DNA from: Bacteroidota bacterium
GTDB taxonomy: Bacteria > Bacteroidota > Bacteroidia > Flavobacteriales_F > PHOS-HE28
DNA: 64,000 nt
Direction of reading: 5' to 3'
Assembly: GCA_014584605.1 (NCBI GenBank)
Contig: JACTMO010000035.1
Location: 1 to 64,000 of the forward strand
Positions 8,195 to 16,904 of this stretch are shown in pieces. A program made the translations under genes and the position numbers. The notes under the pieces were generated by a model. That model was not told the origin of the DNA, did no database searches, and worked only from the letters and a program-made list of their open reading frames with translations. Positions within the stretch are counted from its first letter, which is position 1; the number at the start of each line of letters is the position of its first letter.

Positions 8195-8926
8195 TCAGAG
8201 GCTCAGCAGCTCCTTGAAGCGCGTGGCCTGCCGGCGGCTCACCTCGATGCTCTCACCGGGGGCCCCGCTCTTGTCGGCCGACTTGAGCTTCACCATCAGC
8301 CCGCCGTTGAACCACGGTTCGATCTTGTCCACCCAGCGCAGGTTGATCATGTGCTTGCGGCTGGCGCGGAAGAAGGTGAGCGGGTCCAGCTTCTCCTCCA
8401 GCTTGTTGAGGCTGCGCAGCACGAGCGGCTTCTGGTCGGCGAAGCGCACGCGCACGTAGTTGCCTTCGCTCTCGAAGACCCGCACGTCCTTCAAGGTCAC
8501 GAACCAGCACTTCTCGCCGTCCTTCAGGAAGATCTGGTCGCTCTCGCGCAGGATGTCGCGCTGGGGCAGGTCCTCGCCGCTGGTGTGCGGCACCTTGGCC
8601 AGTGCCGCGTTGAGGCGCTCCGGGTCGATCGGCTTCAGCACATAATCCAGGGCGCTCACCTGGAAGGCGCGGATGGCGTGCTCGTCGTACGCCGTGACGA
8701 AGATCACGTGCGGCGGACGGTCCAGCGCCGAGAGCAGTTCGAAGCCGTCGCGCCCCGGCATGTTGATGTCCAGGAAGAGGAGGTCCGGCCGTTTCTCGGC
8801 GATCAAGGCCTCGGCCTCGTCGGCGTTGGCCGCTTCGCCCACGATCTCCACATCCTCGTGCTTCTCCAGCAGGGTGACCAGTTCTTTGCGGGCCAGCCTT
8901 TCGTCATCGATGATCAGGGTCTTCAT
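8195..8926 (-). CDS. LytTR-family response regulator
   Basis: A 243-residue two-domain regulator. The receiver domain (1-120) has the acidic pair D7/D8, phospho-acceptor D53 in LFLDINMPG, T78 in FVTAY and K98 in YVLKPI. The LytTR DNA-binding domain follows (about 140-240), with EGNYVRV and the FFRASRKHMINLRWV segment. It regulates transcription on phosphorylation by the partner kinase. Its start lies 100 bp downstream of the kinase gene 9026-10096 on the same strand, so the two form a cognate pair. Targets are not evident from sequence. Confidence 0.93.
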   Translation of the reverse strand: MKTLIIDDERLARKELVTLLEKHEDVEIVGEAANADEAEALIAEKRPDLLFLDINMPGRDGFELLSALDRPPHVIFVTAYDEHAIRAFQVSALDYVLKPIDPERLNAALAKVPHTSGEDLPQRDILRESDQIFLKDGEKCWFVTLKDVRVFESEGNYVRVRFADQKPLVLRSLNKLEEKLDPLTFFRASRKHMINLRWVDKIEPWFNGGLMVKLKSADKSGAPGESIEVSRRQATRFKELLSL

Positions 8927-9025
8927 GGTCGTGGGGTGTTCGGGTGGGGTGCTTCATCTGCTCCGGCGCGCAGGGGCGGTGGCGTCCGGCCGGAGGGGTG
9001 CGGTTCCTTGGTCCATGCGCCGGGC

Positions 9026-10096
9026 TCAGCTTTCGTTCTCCAGCGCCGATGGTTCCACGCGCGGGATCAGCACGTCCGTGACCACCATGCCGTGCTCATT
9101 GCTGATCTGCATGTTGGCCTTCTGGCCGTAGATGAGGTCGAGGCGTTTGCGGGTGTTGCGCAGGCCGATGCCGCTGCCGTTGATGCGGCCGGGCTCGTAG
9201 TGCCCCGTGTTGCGCACCGTGAGGTGCAGCCCGTCCGCCAGCTGTCGCGCCGTGATCTGGATGTCGCCGCCCTGGGTGAGCGTGGCCACGCCGTGGCGGA
9301 CGGCGTTCTCCACCAGGGTCTGCAGCAGCATCGGTGGCACGGGCTCGCGTTCCAGCCCCAGGGGCACGTCGAACTGCACGCGCAGCCGTTCCTCGAAGCG
9401 CATGGCCTCCAGCGCCAGGTAGGCCTTCACGATGTCCACTTCCTCGCCCAGGGGCACGGTGCGGCGCTTCACCGTGCTCATGGCGTTGCGCAGGATGGCG
9501 CTCAGCTGGGTGATGGCACGCTTGGCCTGGGCGGGGTCCTCGTCGATCAACGCCCGGATCCCGTTGAGCGCGTTGAACATGAAGTGCGGGTTGAGCTGGC
9601 TGCGCAGGTTGTTGAGCTGGTTCTCGCGGTCGGCCGTCTGCAGGCGCAGGTTGCGCACCTCCTCCAGCCGGATGCGGGCGAAGTAGTGGTAGGCCAGGTA
9701 AGAGAGGGACCACATCACCAGCAGCACCACCCAGTTGACGAGCTGGCTGAAGAACCGGGCGATGTCGCCCGTGAACAGCGATCCGTACTCCGGCAGCAAC
9801 AGGCTCACCAGCGTGCCCTCGATGGTGGTGGCCGCGAGCCCCAGCAGCAGGCCGACCAGCGCCAGGCGCGGGATCAGGAAGCCCAACGGCCGGTCCAGCC
9901 AGCCGTTGCGCACCATCACCTGCCGCAGCGCATGGCTGGTGCCGATCCCCAGGGCGAACACCAGCACCATCACCAGATAGAGCTCGGGGTCCAGCGAGCC
10001 CTTCAGGTAGTTCCACAGCACGAAGAGCCCCACGTAGCCGCCCCAGGCCAGGAGCTGGGTGGCCCAGTAGAGCAGATGGCGTCGGCGCGGCGTCAT
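9026..10096 (-). CDS. LytS-type sensor histidine kinase
   Basis: A 356-residue membrane kinase. Four hydrophobic segments (about residues 10-150) are followed by a linker helix and the His_kinase domain. That domain has the phospho-accepting His in QLNPHFMFNALN, the N-box in LVENAVRHG and a G-box in GSGIGLRNTRKRL. There is no PAS or large extracellular sensor, so the signal is probably sensed by the membrane bundle. ATG 10096 is chosen because membrane segments begin soon after. A TACCTTCG -7-like element ends only 9 nt upstream, suggesting a very short or absent leader. It is paired with the LytTR regulator downstream. Confidence 0.92.
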   Translation of the reverse strand: MTPRRRHLLYWATQLLAWGGYVGLFVLWNYLKGSLDPELYLVMVLVFALGIGTSHALRQVMVRNGWLDRPLGFLIPRLALVGLLLGLAATTIEGTLVSLLLPEYGSLFTGDIARFFSQLVNWVVLLVMWSLSYLAYHYFARIRLEEVRNLRLQTADRENQLNNLRSQLNPHFMFNALNGIRALIDEDPAQAKRAITQLSAILRNAMSTVKRRTVPLGEEVDIVKAYLALEAMRFEERLRVQFDVPLGLEREPVPPMLLQTLVENAVRHGVATLTQGGDIQITARQLADGLHLTVRNTGHYEPGRINGSGIGLRNTRKRLDLIYGQKANMQISNEHGMVVTDVLIPRVEPSALENES

Positions 10097-10105
10097 GCGG
10101 CAGCA

Positions 10106-10113
10106 CGAAGGTA
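10106..10113 (-). promoter_or_regulatory. Candidate -7 element (TACCTTCG), leaderless type
   Basis: TACCTTCG lies 9 nt upstream of ATG 10096 of the histidine kinase. The same octamer, on the opposite strand, lies at 10178 for the divergent gene. Confidence 0.5.
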
Positions 10114-10177
10114 CCGGGACCGTGCCGCACGTGCATCGGCATTCCATGGGCGGCGCGCCTGCGGGTTGGATGGGCGG

Positions 10178-10185
10178 TACCTTCG
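10178..10185 (+). promoter_or_regulatory. Candidate -7 element (TACCTTCG), leaderless type
   Basis: TACCTTCG ends 9 nt before ATG 10195 of the AcpH-like gene. It is the mirror partner of the element at 10106-10113 in a 98-bp divergent intergenic region. Confidence 0.5.
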
Positions 10186-10194
10186 GGCCCCGCC

Positions 10195-10770
10195 ATGAAC
10201 TTCCTGGGCCATCTGTACCTGAGCGGCGACGACCCCCTGGTGATCACGGGCAACTTCATGGCCGATGCGGTGAAGGGCAGCGACCTTGCACGCTTCCCGG
10301 AGGGACTGCGCAAGGGCATCCGCCTGCACCGCGCCATCGATCAGTACACCGACGGACACCCGCTGGCCCGCGCCGGCCGGGAGCGGGCGCGCGCACATGC
10401 CGGCCGCTATGCACCGGTGGTCATGGACCTCTTCTACGACCACCTGCTGGCGGCCCACTGGAGCGCGCTGCATCCCGAACCGCTGGACCGGTTCGCGGCC
10501 AGGATGTACGCGGTGCTCGGCGCCCATGCCGCATGGATGGAGGGACGGCCCGCGCGCATGCTGCCGCACCTGATCGCCGAGGACTGGCTGGGCGCCTACG
10601 CGCAGCGCGAAGGCCTCGCGGCGGCCCTGCGCGGCATGGCCCGGCGTGCCCCGGAAGGGCAGGTGATGGCGGGCGCCGAGGAGGTGCTCTGGCGGCACTA
10701 CGACAGCTACCGCGCGGAGTTCATCGGCTTCCTCACCGACATCGAGCGTGCCACCACCACACAGCGATGA
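10195..10770 (+). CDS. ACP phosphodiesterase family protein (AcpH-like, DUF479)
   Basis: A 191-residue protein matching the DUF479/AcpH family from its first residues: MNFLGHLYLSGDD, GNFMADAVKGS, and IRLHRAIDQYTDGHP with the conserved His/Asp metal-site residues. A helical C-terminus carries VMDLFYDHLLA. AcpH removes the 4'-phosphopantetheine arm from acyl carrier protein in Escherichia coli; in Bacteroidota the activity is rarely tested. It is cytoplasmic with no signal peptide. Its stop overlaps the start of the next gene (ATGA), so the two are translationally coupled. Confidence 0.88.
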   Translation: MNFLGHLYLSGDDPLVITGNFMADAVKGSDLARFPEGLRKGIRLHRAIDQYTDGHPLARAGRERARAHAGRYAPVVMDLFYDHLLAAHWSALHPEPLDRFAARMYAVLGAHAAWMEGRPARMLPHLIAEDWLGAYAQREGLAAALRGMARRAPEGQVMAGAEEVLWRHYDSYRAEFIGFLTDIERATTTQR

Positions 10771-12143
10771 ACAGCTCCCGACGCATCGCGGTCCTCGGTC
10801 TGCTCGCCCTCGGCCTGCTCGGCCTCTTCATCTGGGCCCGGCGCGATGTACGCACGCCGCGGGCCCCGCAAAGGCCGTGGTCCGTGCCGTTGGTGGACCG
10901 CGACCTCGGGGCCATCGCGGCCGACACCTTGCGGGTGCTGGTGCAGGAGCATCCGCTCACCTGCGAACGCTTTCCCGGCGGGGAGCGCGGGACCGAGGTC
11001 GAGCTGCTGGAGCGTTTCGCCCGGTGGAACAAGGTCCCGCTCCAGGTGCTGCCGGTGCCGCCGGACAGCCTGCTGCCGCTCCTGCAACGCGGTGCGGGTG
11101 ATGTGATCGCCGCCCTGCTCCATCGCGACCGCTTCGGCGATGCGGTGGCCTGCACCGGACCCTGGTGGCACACCACGCCGGTGCTGGTGCACCTGCGCCC
11201 GGACCGGGCCACGGGCACGGACGGGCGTGTGGCCGATTCCGTGCGGGTCCCCGTCCACGGGCCCTGGGCCCGCGACACCGCCATGGCAGGGGTCGCCGAT
11301 GTACGCACGGGCACGGCCCTGCTCGAGGCGGTGGCGGCGGGTGCCGTTCCGGCCGCCCTCGTGACCGACCTGGAGGCGCGCCACCTGGCCGAGGAACTTC
11401 CGCAGCTGGCCTTCGATCCGGTGGACGCCCCGCCGGTGGACCTGGTGTTCGCCGTGCGCCGTAACGCCACCCGGCTGCGCGAGGCACTGGACCGCTGGCT
11501 GCTCCAGCCCGACGAGCAGGAGGCGCGCGGCCTCATCGTGGCCGCCTACGGCCGGCGCCTGCCGGACCGCGGACCCCTGGGTGGCGAACGCATGCGGCCA
11601 CCGGTGGGCGATACGCTCTCCCCCTTCGACGATGTCTTCCGGGCCAAGGCCGGGTTGATGCACTGGGACTGGGAGCTGCTCGCCGCCATCGCCTTCAAGG
11701 AATCGCGCTTCGACACCTCCGCCATCAGCGTCAAAGGCGCGCAGGGCCTCATGCAGATGATGCCGGCCACGGCCGAGCGGCTGGGCATGGACAGCGTGGA
11801 GATGGTGGAAGGGCAGGTGCACGCCGCCGCCGTGTACCTGGCCGTGCTGGACAGCCTGTGGCGTCGGTCGATCCCCGACCCGGACGAGCGCCTGCATTTT
11901 GTCCTCGCCGCCTACAATGCGGGCCCGGGCCACGTCCGCGACGCCCAGCGCCTCGCCGGGGAGCTGGGCCTGGACCGCCACCGGTGGACCGGGAACGTGG
12001 AACGCGCCATCACCCTGCTGGCCTTACCGCGCTTTTACCGGATGCCGGGCATCACCGCAGGGCGTTGCAAGGGCGCCCAGACCTTCCTGTACGTGCGCGA
12101 GGTGCTCGGCCTCTACGGCAGGTTCCGCGCGGCGGGGCGCTGA
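10767..12143 (+). CDS. MltF-like membrane-bound lytic transglycosylase
   Basis: A 458-residue protein. One N-terminal membrane anchor or signal (residues 5-25) precedes a periplasmic solute-binding-protein (SBP_bac_3-like) domain, about 45-270, and then an SLT domain, about 290-440. The catalytic Glu is near residue 312 in AIAFKESRFD, followed by GAQGLMQMMPATA and LAAYNAGPGHV, the hallmark motifs of lytic transglycosylases. MltF-family enzymes cleave peptidoglycan glycan strands to anhydromuropeptides. The start ATG overlaps the upstream AcpH-like stop. The domain order equals that of E. coli MltF. Confidence 0.9.
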   Translation: MNSSRRIAVLGLLALGLLGLFIWARRDVRTPRAPQRPWSVPLVDRDLGAIAADTLRVLVQEHPLTCERFPGGERGTEVELLERFARWNKVPLQVLPVPPDSLLPLLQRGAGDVIAALLHRDRFGDAVACTGPWWHTTPVLVHLRPDRATGTDGRVADSVRVPVHGPWARDTAMAGVADVRTGTALLEAVAAGAVPAALVTDLEARHLAEELPQLAFDPVDAPPVDLVFAVRRNATRLREALDRWLLQPDEQEARGLIVAAYGRRLPDRGPLGGERMRPPVGDTLSPFDDVFRAKAGLMHWDWELLAAIAFKESRFDTSAISVKGAQGLMQMMPATAERLGMDSVEMVEGQVHAAAVYLAVLDSLWRRSIPDPDERLHFVLAAYNAGPGHVRDAQRLAGELGLDRHRWTGNVERAITLLALPRFYRMPGITAGRCKGAQTFLYVREVLGLYGRFRAAGR

Positions 12144-12156
12144 ACGCATCACCTGC

Positions 12157-12164
12157 TACCTTGC
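12157..12164 (+). promoter_or_regulatory. Candidate -7 element (TACCTTGC), leaderless type
   Basis: TACCTTGC ends 5 nt before ATG 12170. With the usual distance of about 7 nt from the box to the transcription start, the transcript would begin at or next to the start codon. The same octamer precedes the paralogous gene at 14537. Confidence 0.5.
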
Positions 12165-12169
12165 GGACC

Positions 12170-14455
12170 ATGTGCTCCGCATCGCCCCTTCGCTCGCGCA
12201 TCGCCCGGCATCTCCCGACCCTCGCCCTCGCCATCCTGCTGCCGTGCATCGCCGGCGCCCAGCAGGGGCTGCCCCATGCGCTGGACCCCTCGGAGCTGCC
12301 CCTGGTCCGCGCCTACCGCGACAGCCGGGCGGTGGCGGGAAGGGGCATCACCAGCCCCCCGCCCTTCGCACCACGCACCATGGCCGAATGGGAGGAGGTG
12401 CAGACCCTGTGCGTGGCCTGGGTGTCCTTCCCCAGCATCCTGAAGCAGATCGTCCGCCATGCCCGCGTGGAATGCGAGGTGTTGATCCTCTGCGGGGCCC
12501 CCGGCACCTCGAACTCGCAGGCCAACATCACCAGCTACCTGCAGGCCAGCAACGCCGGCGGCGCACCCCTGACCGACCTCAACAACATCAGCTTCCTCAG
12601 CACGCCGTACAACAGCATCTGGATCCGGGACTACGGCCCGGAGAGCATGTACCAGAACGAGGTGGACTCGCTGTTCCTGCTGGACTGGATCTACAACCGC
12701 CCGCGGCCCGCGGACGACGCGACCTCCGATGCGATCGGCACCTTCAAGGGCATCGCCGTGTACGGCTCCACCACCGCACCGAACGACCTGGTGCACACCG
12801 GCGGCAACTTCATGTGCGACGGCTTCGGCACGGCCTTCAGCAGCGACCTGGTGGTGGAGGAGAACGGCCCGGGTGGCTCGTACAACCAGACCGACCGGAC
12901 GCCCGCCGGGGTGGACGCCATGATGTCCGCGTGGATGGGCATCGGGACCTACGTGCGCATGCCGGTGCTGCCCTACGACAACATCCACCACATCGACATG
13001 CACATGAAGCTCCTGGACGAGCGGACCCTGCTGGTGGGCCAGTTCCCTCCGGGGGTCAGCGACGGTCCGCAGCTGGAAGCCAACCTGCAGGACATCCAGC
13101 AGGACCAGGTGAGCGTCTTCGGCTCGCCCTACCGGATCATCCGCGTGCCCATGCCGCCCAGCACCGGGGGCGCCTATCCGCCGGGAAGCAGCTACCGCAC
13201 CTACACCAACAGCATCTTCATCAACCGCACCATCCTGGTGCCCACCTACCGGGAACAGTACGACAGCACCGCGCTGCGCATCTACCGCGAGGCGTTGCCC
13301 GGCTACAAGGTGGTGCCCATCGACTGCGACGACGGCAGCGGGAACATCATCGCACAGAGCGGCGCGCTGCACTGCATCACCAAGGGCATCGGCGTGGCCC
13401 GGCCGCTGCTGATCCGCCACGAACCCCTGGACGACCGCAGCAACGACGGGAGCGGATACCCGGTGGAGGCCTACATCCGGCACCGCAGCGGCATCGCCTC
13501 GGCGGAAGTGTACTGGACCACCGACACCACGCAGGGCTACCTGCCCGTGCCGATGACCCACGCCGGTGCCAACGTGTGGGCCGCCACGTTGCCCGAGCAG
13601 CCCGGTGGCGGCACCGTGTACTACTACATCCGGGCGGTGGCCACCGACGGCAAGGTGCAGGTGAGGCCCATCACCGCGCCCCAGGGATGGTGGCGTTTCA
13701 CGGCCGTTCCGGCCCCCGGCCTCGCGCTGGCGGTCCGCGCCTTCCTCGAAGGGGCCTTCGACACCAATGCCGGCCTGATGCGCGATGACCTGCGCGCCCA
13801 GGGCCTGGTCCCGCTCACCGAGCCGTACACCGCGGCGGGCTTCACCGTGGTGAACAACAGCACACCCACCACCACGGCGCCCGTGCTGGCCGTCACCGGC
13901 CCCGATGCCGTCACGGACTGGGTGCTGCTGGAACTGCGTGCGGCGGGCGACCCGGCCCAGGTGTTGGCTTCGCGCACCGCGCTGCTGCAACGCGACGGCG
14001 ACATCGCAAGCGTCGACGGCATTTCGCCGGTGCTGTTCGATCTGCCGCCGGGCAACTACCATGTGGCGGTGCGCCACCGGAACCACCTGGCGGTGATGAC
14101 GGCCGCTCCGCTCGTGCTGGGCGCCGGCCCCACCGCGCTCGACCTGACGGTGGCGGCCACGTCCACCTGGGGCACCGATGCACGCAAGGGTGTGGCCGGG
14201 GTGCAGGCGATGTGGGCCGGCAACGTGCTGGACGACGACCGGCTCAAGTACGCCGGCGCGGCCAACGACCGCGACCCCATCCTGGTGCGCGTCGGGGGTA
14301 CCGTGCCCACGGGCACCGTCGGCGGTTATTTCACGGAGGATGCGAACCTCGACGGACAGGTGAAGTACGCCGGCGCGGCCAACGACCGCGACCCCGTCCT
14401 GGTGAACGTGGGCGGCTCGGTGCCCACCGCCATCCGTATCGAGCAGCTGCCCTGA
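12170..14455 (+). CDS. Secreted agmatine/peptidylarginine deiminase-family protein with dockerin-like C-terminal repeats
   Basis: A 761-residue protein. A signal peptide is followed by a PAD_porph-type deiminase domain (about 50-420). Visible residues of the family active site are W-I-R-D (Asp near 154), the HTGGNFMCDG loop, H-I-D (near 274-276), an Asn in TNSIFIN, and the nucleophile Cys near 402 in ALHCITKG. A beta-sandwich segment follows. The C-terminus is two copies of KYAGAANDRDPxLVxVGGxVPT, the second preceded by EDANLDGQV. It has no ordinary T9SS tail of the PNP type. Family members hydrolyse guanidino groups (agmatine, or protein arginine in the Porphyromonas enzyme). Substrate here is unknown. 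It is followed by a paralogue. Confidence 0.85.
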   Translation: MCSASPLRSRIARHLPTLALAILLPCIAGAQQGLPHALDPSELPLVRAYRDSRAVAGRGITSPPPFAPRTMAEWEEVQTLCVAWVSFPSILKQIVRHARVECEVLILCGAPGTSNSQANITSYLQASNAGGAPLTDLNNISFLSTPYNSIWIRDYGPESMYQNEVDSLFLLDWIYNRPRPADDATSDAIGTFKGIAVYGSTTAPNDLVHTGGNFMCDGFGTAFSSDLVVEENGPGGSYNQTDRTPAGVDAMMSAWMGIGTYVRMPVLPYDNIHHIDMHMKLLDERTLLVGQFPPGVSDGPQLEANLQDIQQDQVSVFGSPYRIIRVPMPPSTGGAYPPGSSYRTYTNSIFINRTILVPTYREQYDSTALRIYREALPGYKVVPIDCDDGSGNIIAQSGALHCITKGIGVARPLLIRHEPLDDRSNDGSGYPVEAYIRHRSGIASAEVYWTTDTTQGYLPVPMTHAGANVWAATLPEQPGGGTVYYYIRAVATDGKVQVRPITAPQGWWRFTAVPAPGLALAVRAFLEGAFDTNAGLMRDDLRAQGLVPLTEPYTAAGFTVVNNSTPTTTAPVLAVTGPDAVTDWVLLELRAAGDPAQVLASRTALLQRDGDIASVDGISPVLFDLPPGNYHVAVRHRNHLAVMTAAPLVLGAGPTALDLTVAATSTWGTDARKGVAGVQAMWAGNVLDDDRLKYAGAANDRDPILVRVGGTVPTGTVGGYFTEDANLDGQVKYAGAANDRDPVLVNVGGSVPTAIRIEQLP

Positions 14456-14510
14456 CACGGCCTTCCAAGGCCGGCGGGCAACGCGTTGCGCAGCGCGCGG
14501 GACCGCATGC

Positions 14511-14518
14511 TACCTTGC
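14511..14518 (+). promoter_or_regulatory. Candidate promoter: TTG at 14486 and TACCTTGC
   Basis: TACCTTGC lies 18 nt before ATG 14537. A TTG at 14486-14488, 22 nt upstream of the box, fits the Bacteroidota -33 element. This gives the paralogue at 14537 its own promoter rather than read-through from 12170-14455. Confidence 0.5.
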
Positions 14519-14536
14519 CCGCACAACCCTGTTCGC

Positions 14537-16321
14537 ATGCTGCGCCGCCTCGTCCTTCCGACCGCTCTGCTGGCACCGGCCCTGGCGCTGGTCGCCCAGA
14601 AGCAGGCCCCGCTGCCGCACACCATGGCCCCGCACGAGCACGCCCTCGTCCGCGACTACCGCGACAGCCGCGCCGTGGACGGGCGTGGCATCACCACCCC
14701 GCCTCCAGGGCCCGTGCGCACCATGGCCGAGTGGGAGGAGATCCAGAGCCTGGTGGTCTGCTGGGCCCAGTACGAAGGCATCCTCAAGCAGATCGTCCGC
14801 CACGCCAAGGAGGAGTGCGAGGTCATCATCGTGTGCGACGATGCCTCCGACGTCACCAGCTACCTGAACAACGCCCAGTACGGCGGCCCGCTGGACAACC
14901 TCAACAACATCACGCTGCTGGAGGGACCCTACAACAGCATCTGGTCCCGGGATTATTTCGCCGAGAGCATCTACCTGAACGAGGTGGACTCGCTGCTCCT
15001 GCTGGACTGGATCTACAACCGGCCCCGGCCCTTGGACGACGTCATGTCCGACCTGGTCGGCGGCGCCAAAGGCATCCCCGTGTACGGCACCACCGCCGCA
15101 CCGAACGACCTGGTGCACACCGGAGGCAACTTCATGTGCGACGGCTTCGGCACGGCCTTCAGCAGCTGGCTGGTGATGGACGAGAACGGTCCCAACGGCC
15201 AGTTCAACCAGACCGTGAAGAACGAGGCGCAGGTGGACGCCCTCATGAACACCTGGATGGGCATCCAGCCGGGGCGATACATCAAGATGCCCACGCTGCC
15301 CTACGACAACATCCACCACATCGACATGCACATGAAGCTGCTCGACGAGGAGCACCTGCTGGTGGGGGAGTTCCCCCTGGGGCTCAGCGACGGGCCGCAG
15401 ATGGAAGCGAACCTGGACGATGTGACCGCCACGTACAACAGCGTGTTCGGCACACCGTACGAGGTGATCCGCGTGCCGATGCCGCCGAGCACCGGGGGCG
15501 ACTATCCGCCCAATGCCAGCTACCGCACCTACGCCAACAACGTGTTCATCAACGGAACGGTGCTGGTGCCCACCTACCGCACGGCCTACGACACGGTGGG
15601 CCTGCGGATCCTGGGCGAGAGCCTGCCCGGTTACAAGGTGATGGGCATCGACTGCGACGACCAGGGCATGAACATCATCAGCGCCAGCGGGGCCATCCAC
15701 TGCATCACCAAGGGCATCGGCGTCAGCGATCCGCTGTTGATCCGCCATCAGCGGCTGGACGACACCTACGATGACGTGAACCCGTATCCGGTGGAGGCGT
15801 ACATCCGCCATCGCACGGGGATCGCCACGGCCCAGTTGTACTGGTCCGTGGACACCGCCGCCGGCTTCGCCGCACTGCCCATGACCGACCAGGGGGGCAA
15901 CGTGTGGGCCGGCGCCATCCCTGCACAGCCCGCCGGCACCCGCATCTTCTACTACATCGAGGCCACGGCCAACAGCGGCAAGGTGCAGGTGCGGCCCTTG
16001 GTGGCGCCCGAGGGCTGGTGGAGCTTCCGCGTGCTGGACGCCAATACGGCGGTGGTGCCGGTGGAGCCCCCCTCTTTCGCCGCGCTCTACCCCAACCCGG
16101 CCAGCTCCATCGTGGTGGTGGGCGTGGAGGCGGGCCGCAACGAACGTGTGGAGCTGCGCCTGCTGGACGCCACCGGTCGCCTGGTGCACACGATCTTCAA
16201 CGGCATCACCCCGGCCGATGGGCGGCTCTTCGTGGACGTCAGCACGCTGCCCGCGGGGGTGTACCAGCTGGAGCTGCGCGGTGCGGCGGGGCCGAGCACC
16301 CGTGCGCTCCTCAAGCAGTGA
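14537..16321 (+). CDS. Secreted agmatine/peptidylarginine deiminase-family protein with T9SS sorting domain
   Basis: A 594-residue paralogue of the preceding protein, very similar through the deiminase domain (about 30-405). It shares the HTGGNFMCDGFGTAFSS loop, H-I-D motif and nucleophile Cys near 389 in IHCITKG. The active-site Asp context reads W-S-R-D-Y-F instead of W-I-R-D-Y-G. A beta-rich module about 420-510 (VEAYIRHRTGIATAQLYW) follows. The last 85 residues are a classical T9SS type A sorting domain (ALYPNPASSIVVVG). The Porphyromonas gingivalis peptidylarginine deiminase is also a T9SS cargo, which makes extracellular deimination plausible. The protein substrate is not deducible. Confidence 0.87.
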   Translation: MLRRLVLPTALLAPALALVAQKQAPLPHTMAPHEHALVRDYRDSRAVDGRGITTPPPGPVRTMAEWEEIQSLVVCWAQYEGILKQIVRHAKEECEVIIVCDDASDVTSYLNNAQYGGPLDNLNNITLLEGPYNSIWSRDYFAESIYLNEVDSLLLLDWIYNRPRPLDDVMSDLVGGAKGIPVYGTTAAPNDLVHTGGNFMCDGFGTAFSSWLVMDENGPNGQFNQTVKNEAQVDALMNTWMGIQPGRYIKMPTLPYDNIHHIDMHMKLLDEEHLLVGEFPLGLSDGPQMEANLDDVTATYNSVFGTPYEVIRVPMPPSTGGDYPPNASYRTYANNVFINGTVLVPTYRTAYDTVGLRILGESLPGYKVMGIDCDDQGMNIISASGAIHCITKGIGVSDPLLIRHQRLDDTYDDVNPYPVEAYIRHRTGIATAQLYWSVDTAAGFAALPMTDQGGNVWAGAIPAQPAGTRIFYYIEATANSGKVQVRPLVAPEGWWSFRVLDANTAVVPVEPPSFAALYPNPASSIVVVGVEAGRNERVELRLLDATGRLVHTIFNGITPADGRLFVDVSTLPAGVYQLELRGAAGPSTRALLKQ

Positions 16322-16361
16322 GGCGCACGGATCGGCACGGCCTTCGCGTTCAACCCGGGTG

Positions 16362-16904
16362 ATGCTCCTCCCGATCCCCTCTTTTCCGGCCGTCGCCATG
16401 TGCTTCGCGGGCACCCTGTCCGCAACGTCGTTGCAGGCCCAGCCGCAGGTCCCATGGAGGGCCGACCGTCCGCTCACCTGGGCCGATTTCCAGGGCGCAC
16501 CGCCCCGCGGCAACGACCGCGATGCCTACACCTACTATGGCATCTCCGCGAGCTCCGAACGCGATGAACGGGGACGCATCACCGCCGAGGTGAGCTGCGT
16601 GTTCATGCCTGAGAAGAGCTGGGTGCGGCCCCCGGCAAAGGCCAGCGCACAGCTGCTGGCGCATGAACAGCTCCATTTCGACCTCGCCGAGCTGCACGCC
16701 CGACGTTTCGCACGGGAGCTGCCGGCACAACTGAAGGGAGCGGACCCGGAGGCCGCCTTCCAAAGGGCGCACGACCGCATGATGGTCCGCCTGCGCGAGG
16801 AGCAGGAGCGCTACGACCGCGAGACCGACCATGGTCGCGATGCCGCCGCGCAGGCGCGCTGGGCCGCCGAGGTGCAGCGCCGCCTGTCCGAAGGGGCGCG
16901 ATGA
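16362..16904 (+). CDS. DUF922-type secreted zinc protease-like protein
   Basis: A 180-residue protein with a signal peptide ending near LQAQ, followed by a DUF922-like domain. WRADRPLTWADFQGAPP is the typical entry, YYGISASSE and VSCVFMPEKSWV form the middle, and HEQLHFDLAELHAR supplies the HExxH zinc-binding motif. The C-terminal helix is Arg/Glu-rich (REEQERYDRETDHGRD), which is usual for this family. DUF922 proteins are considered putative Zn-dependent proteases. It starts 40 bp after the deiminase paralogue and may be co-transcribed with it. It converges, touching end to end, with the gene at 16905. Confidence 0.8.
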   Translation: MLLPIPSFPAVAMCFAGTLSATSLQAQPQVPWRADRPLTWADFQGAPPRGNDRDAYTYYGISASSERDERGRITAEVSCVFMPEKSWVRPPAKASAQLLAHEQLHFDLAELHARRFARELPAQLKGADPEAAFQRAHDRMMVRLREEQERYDRETDHGRDAAAQARWAAEVQRRLSEGAR

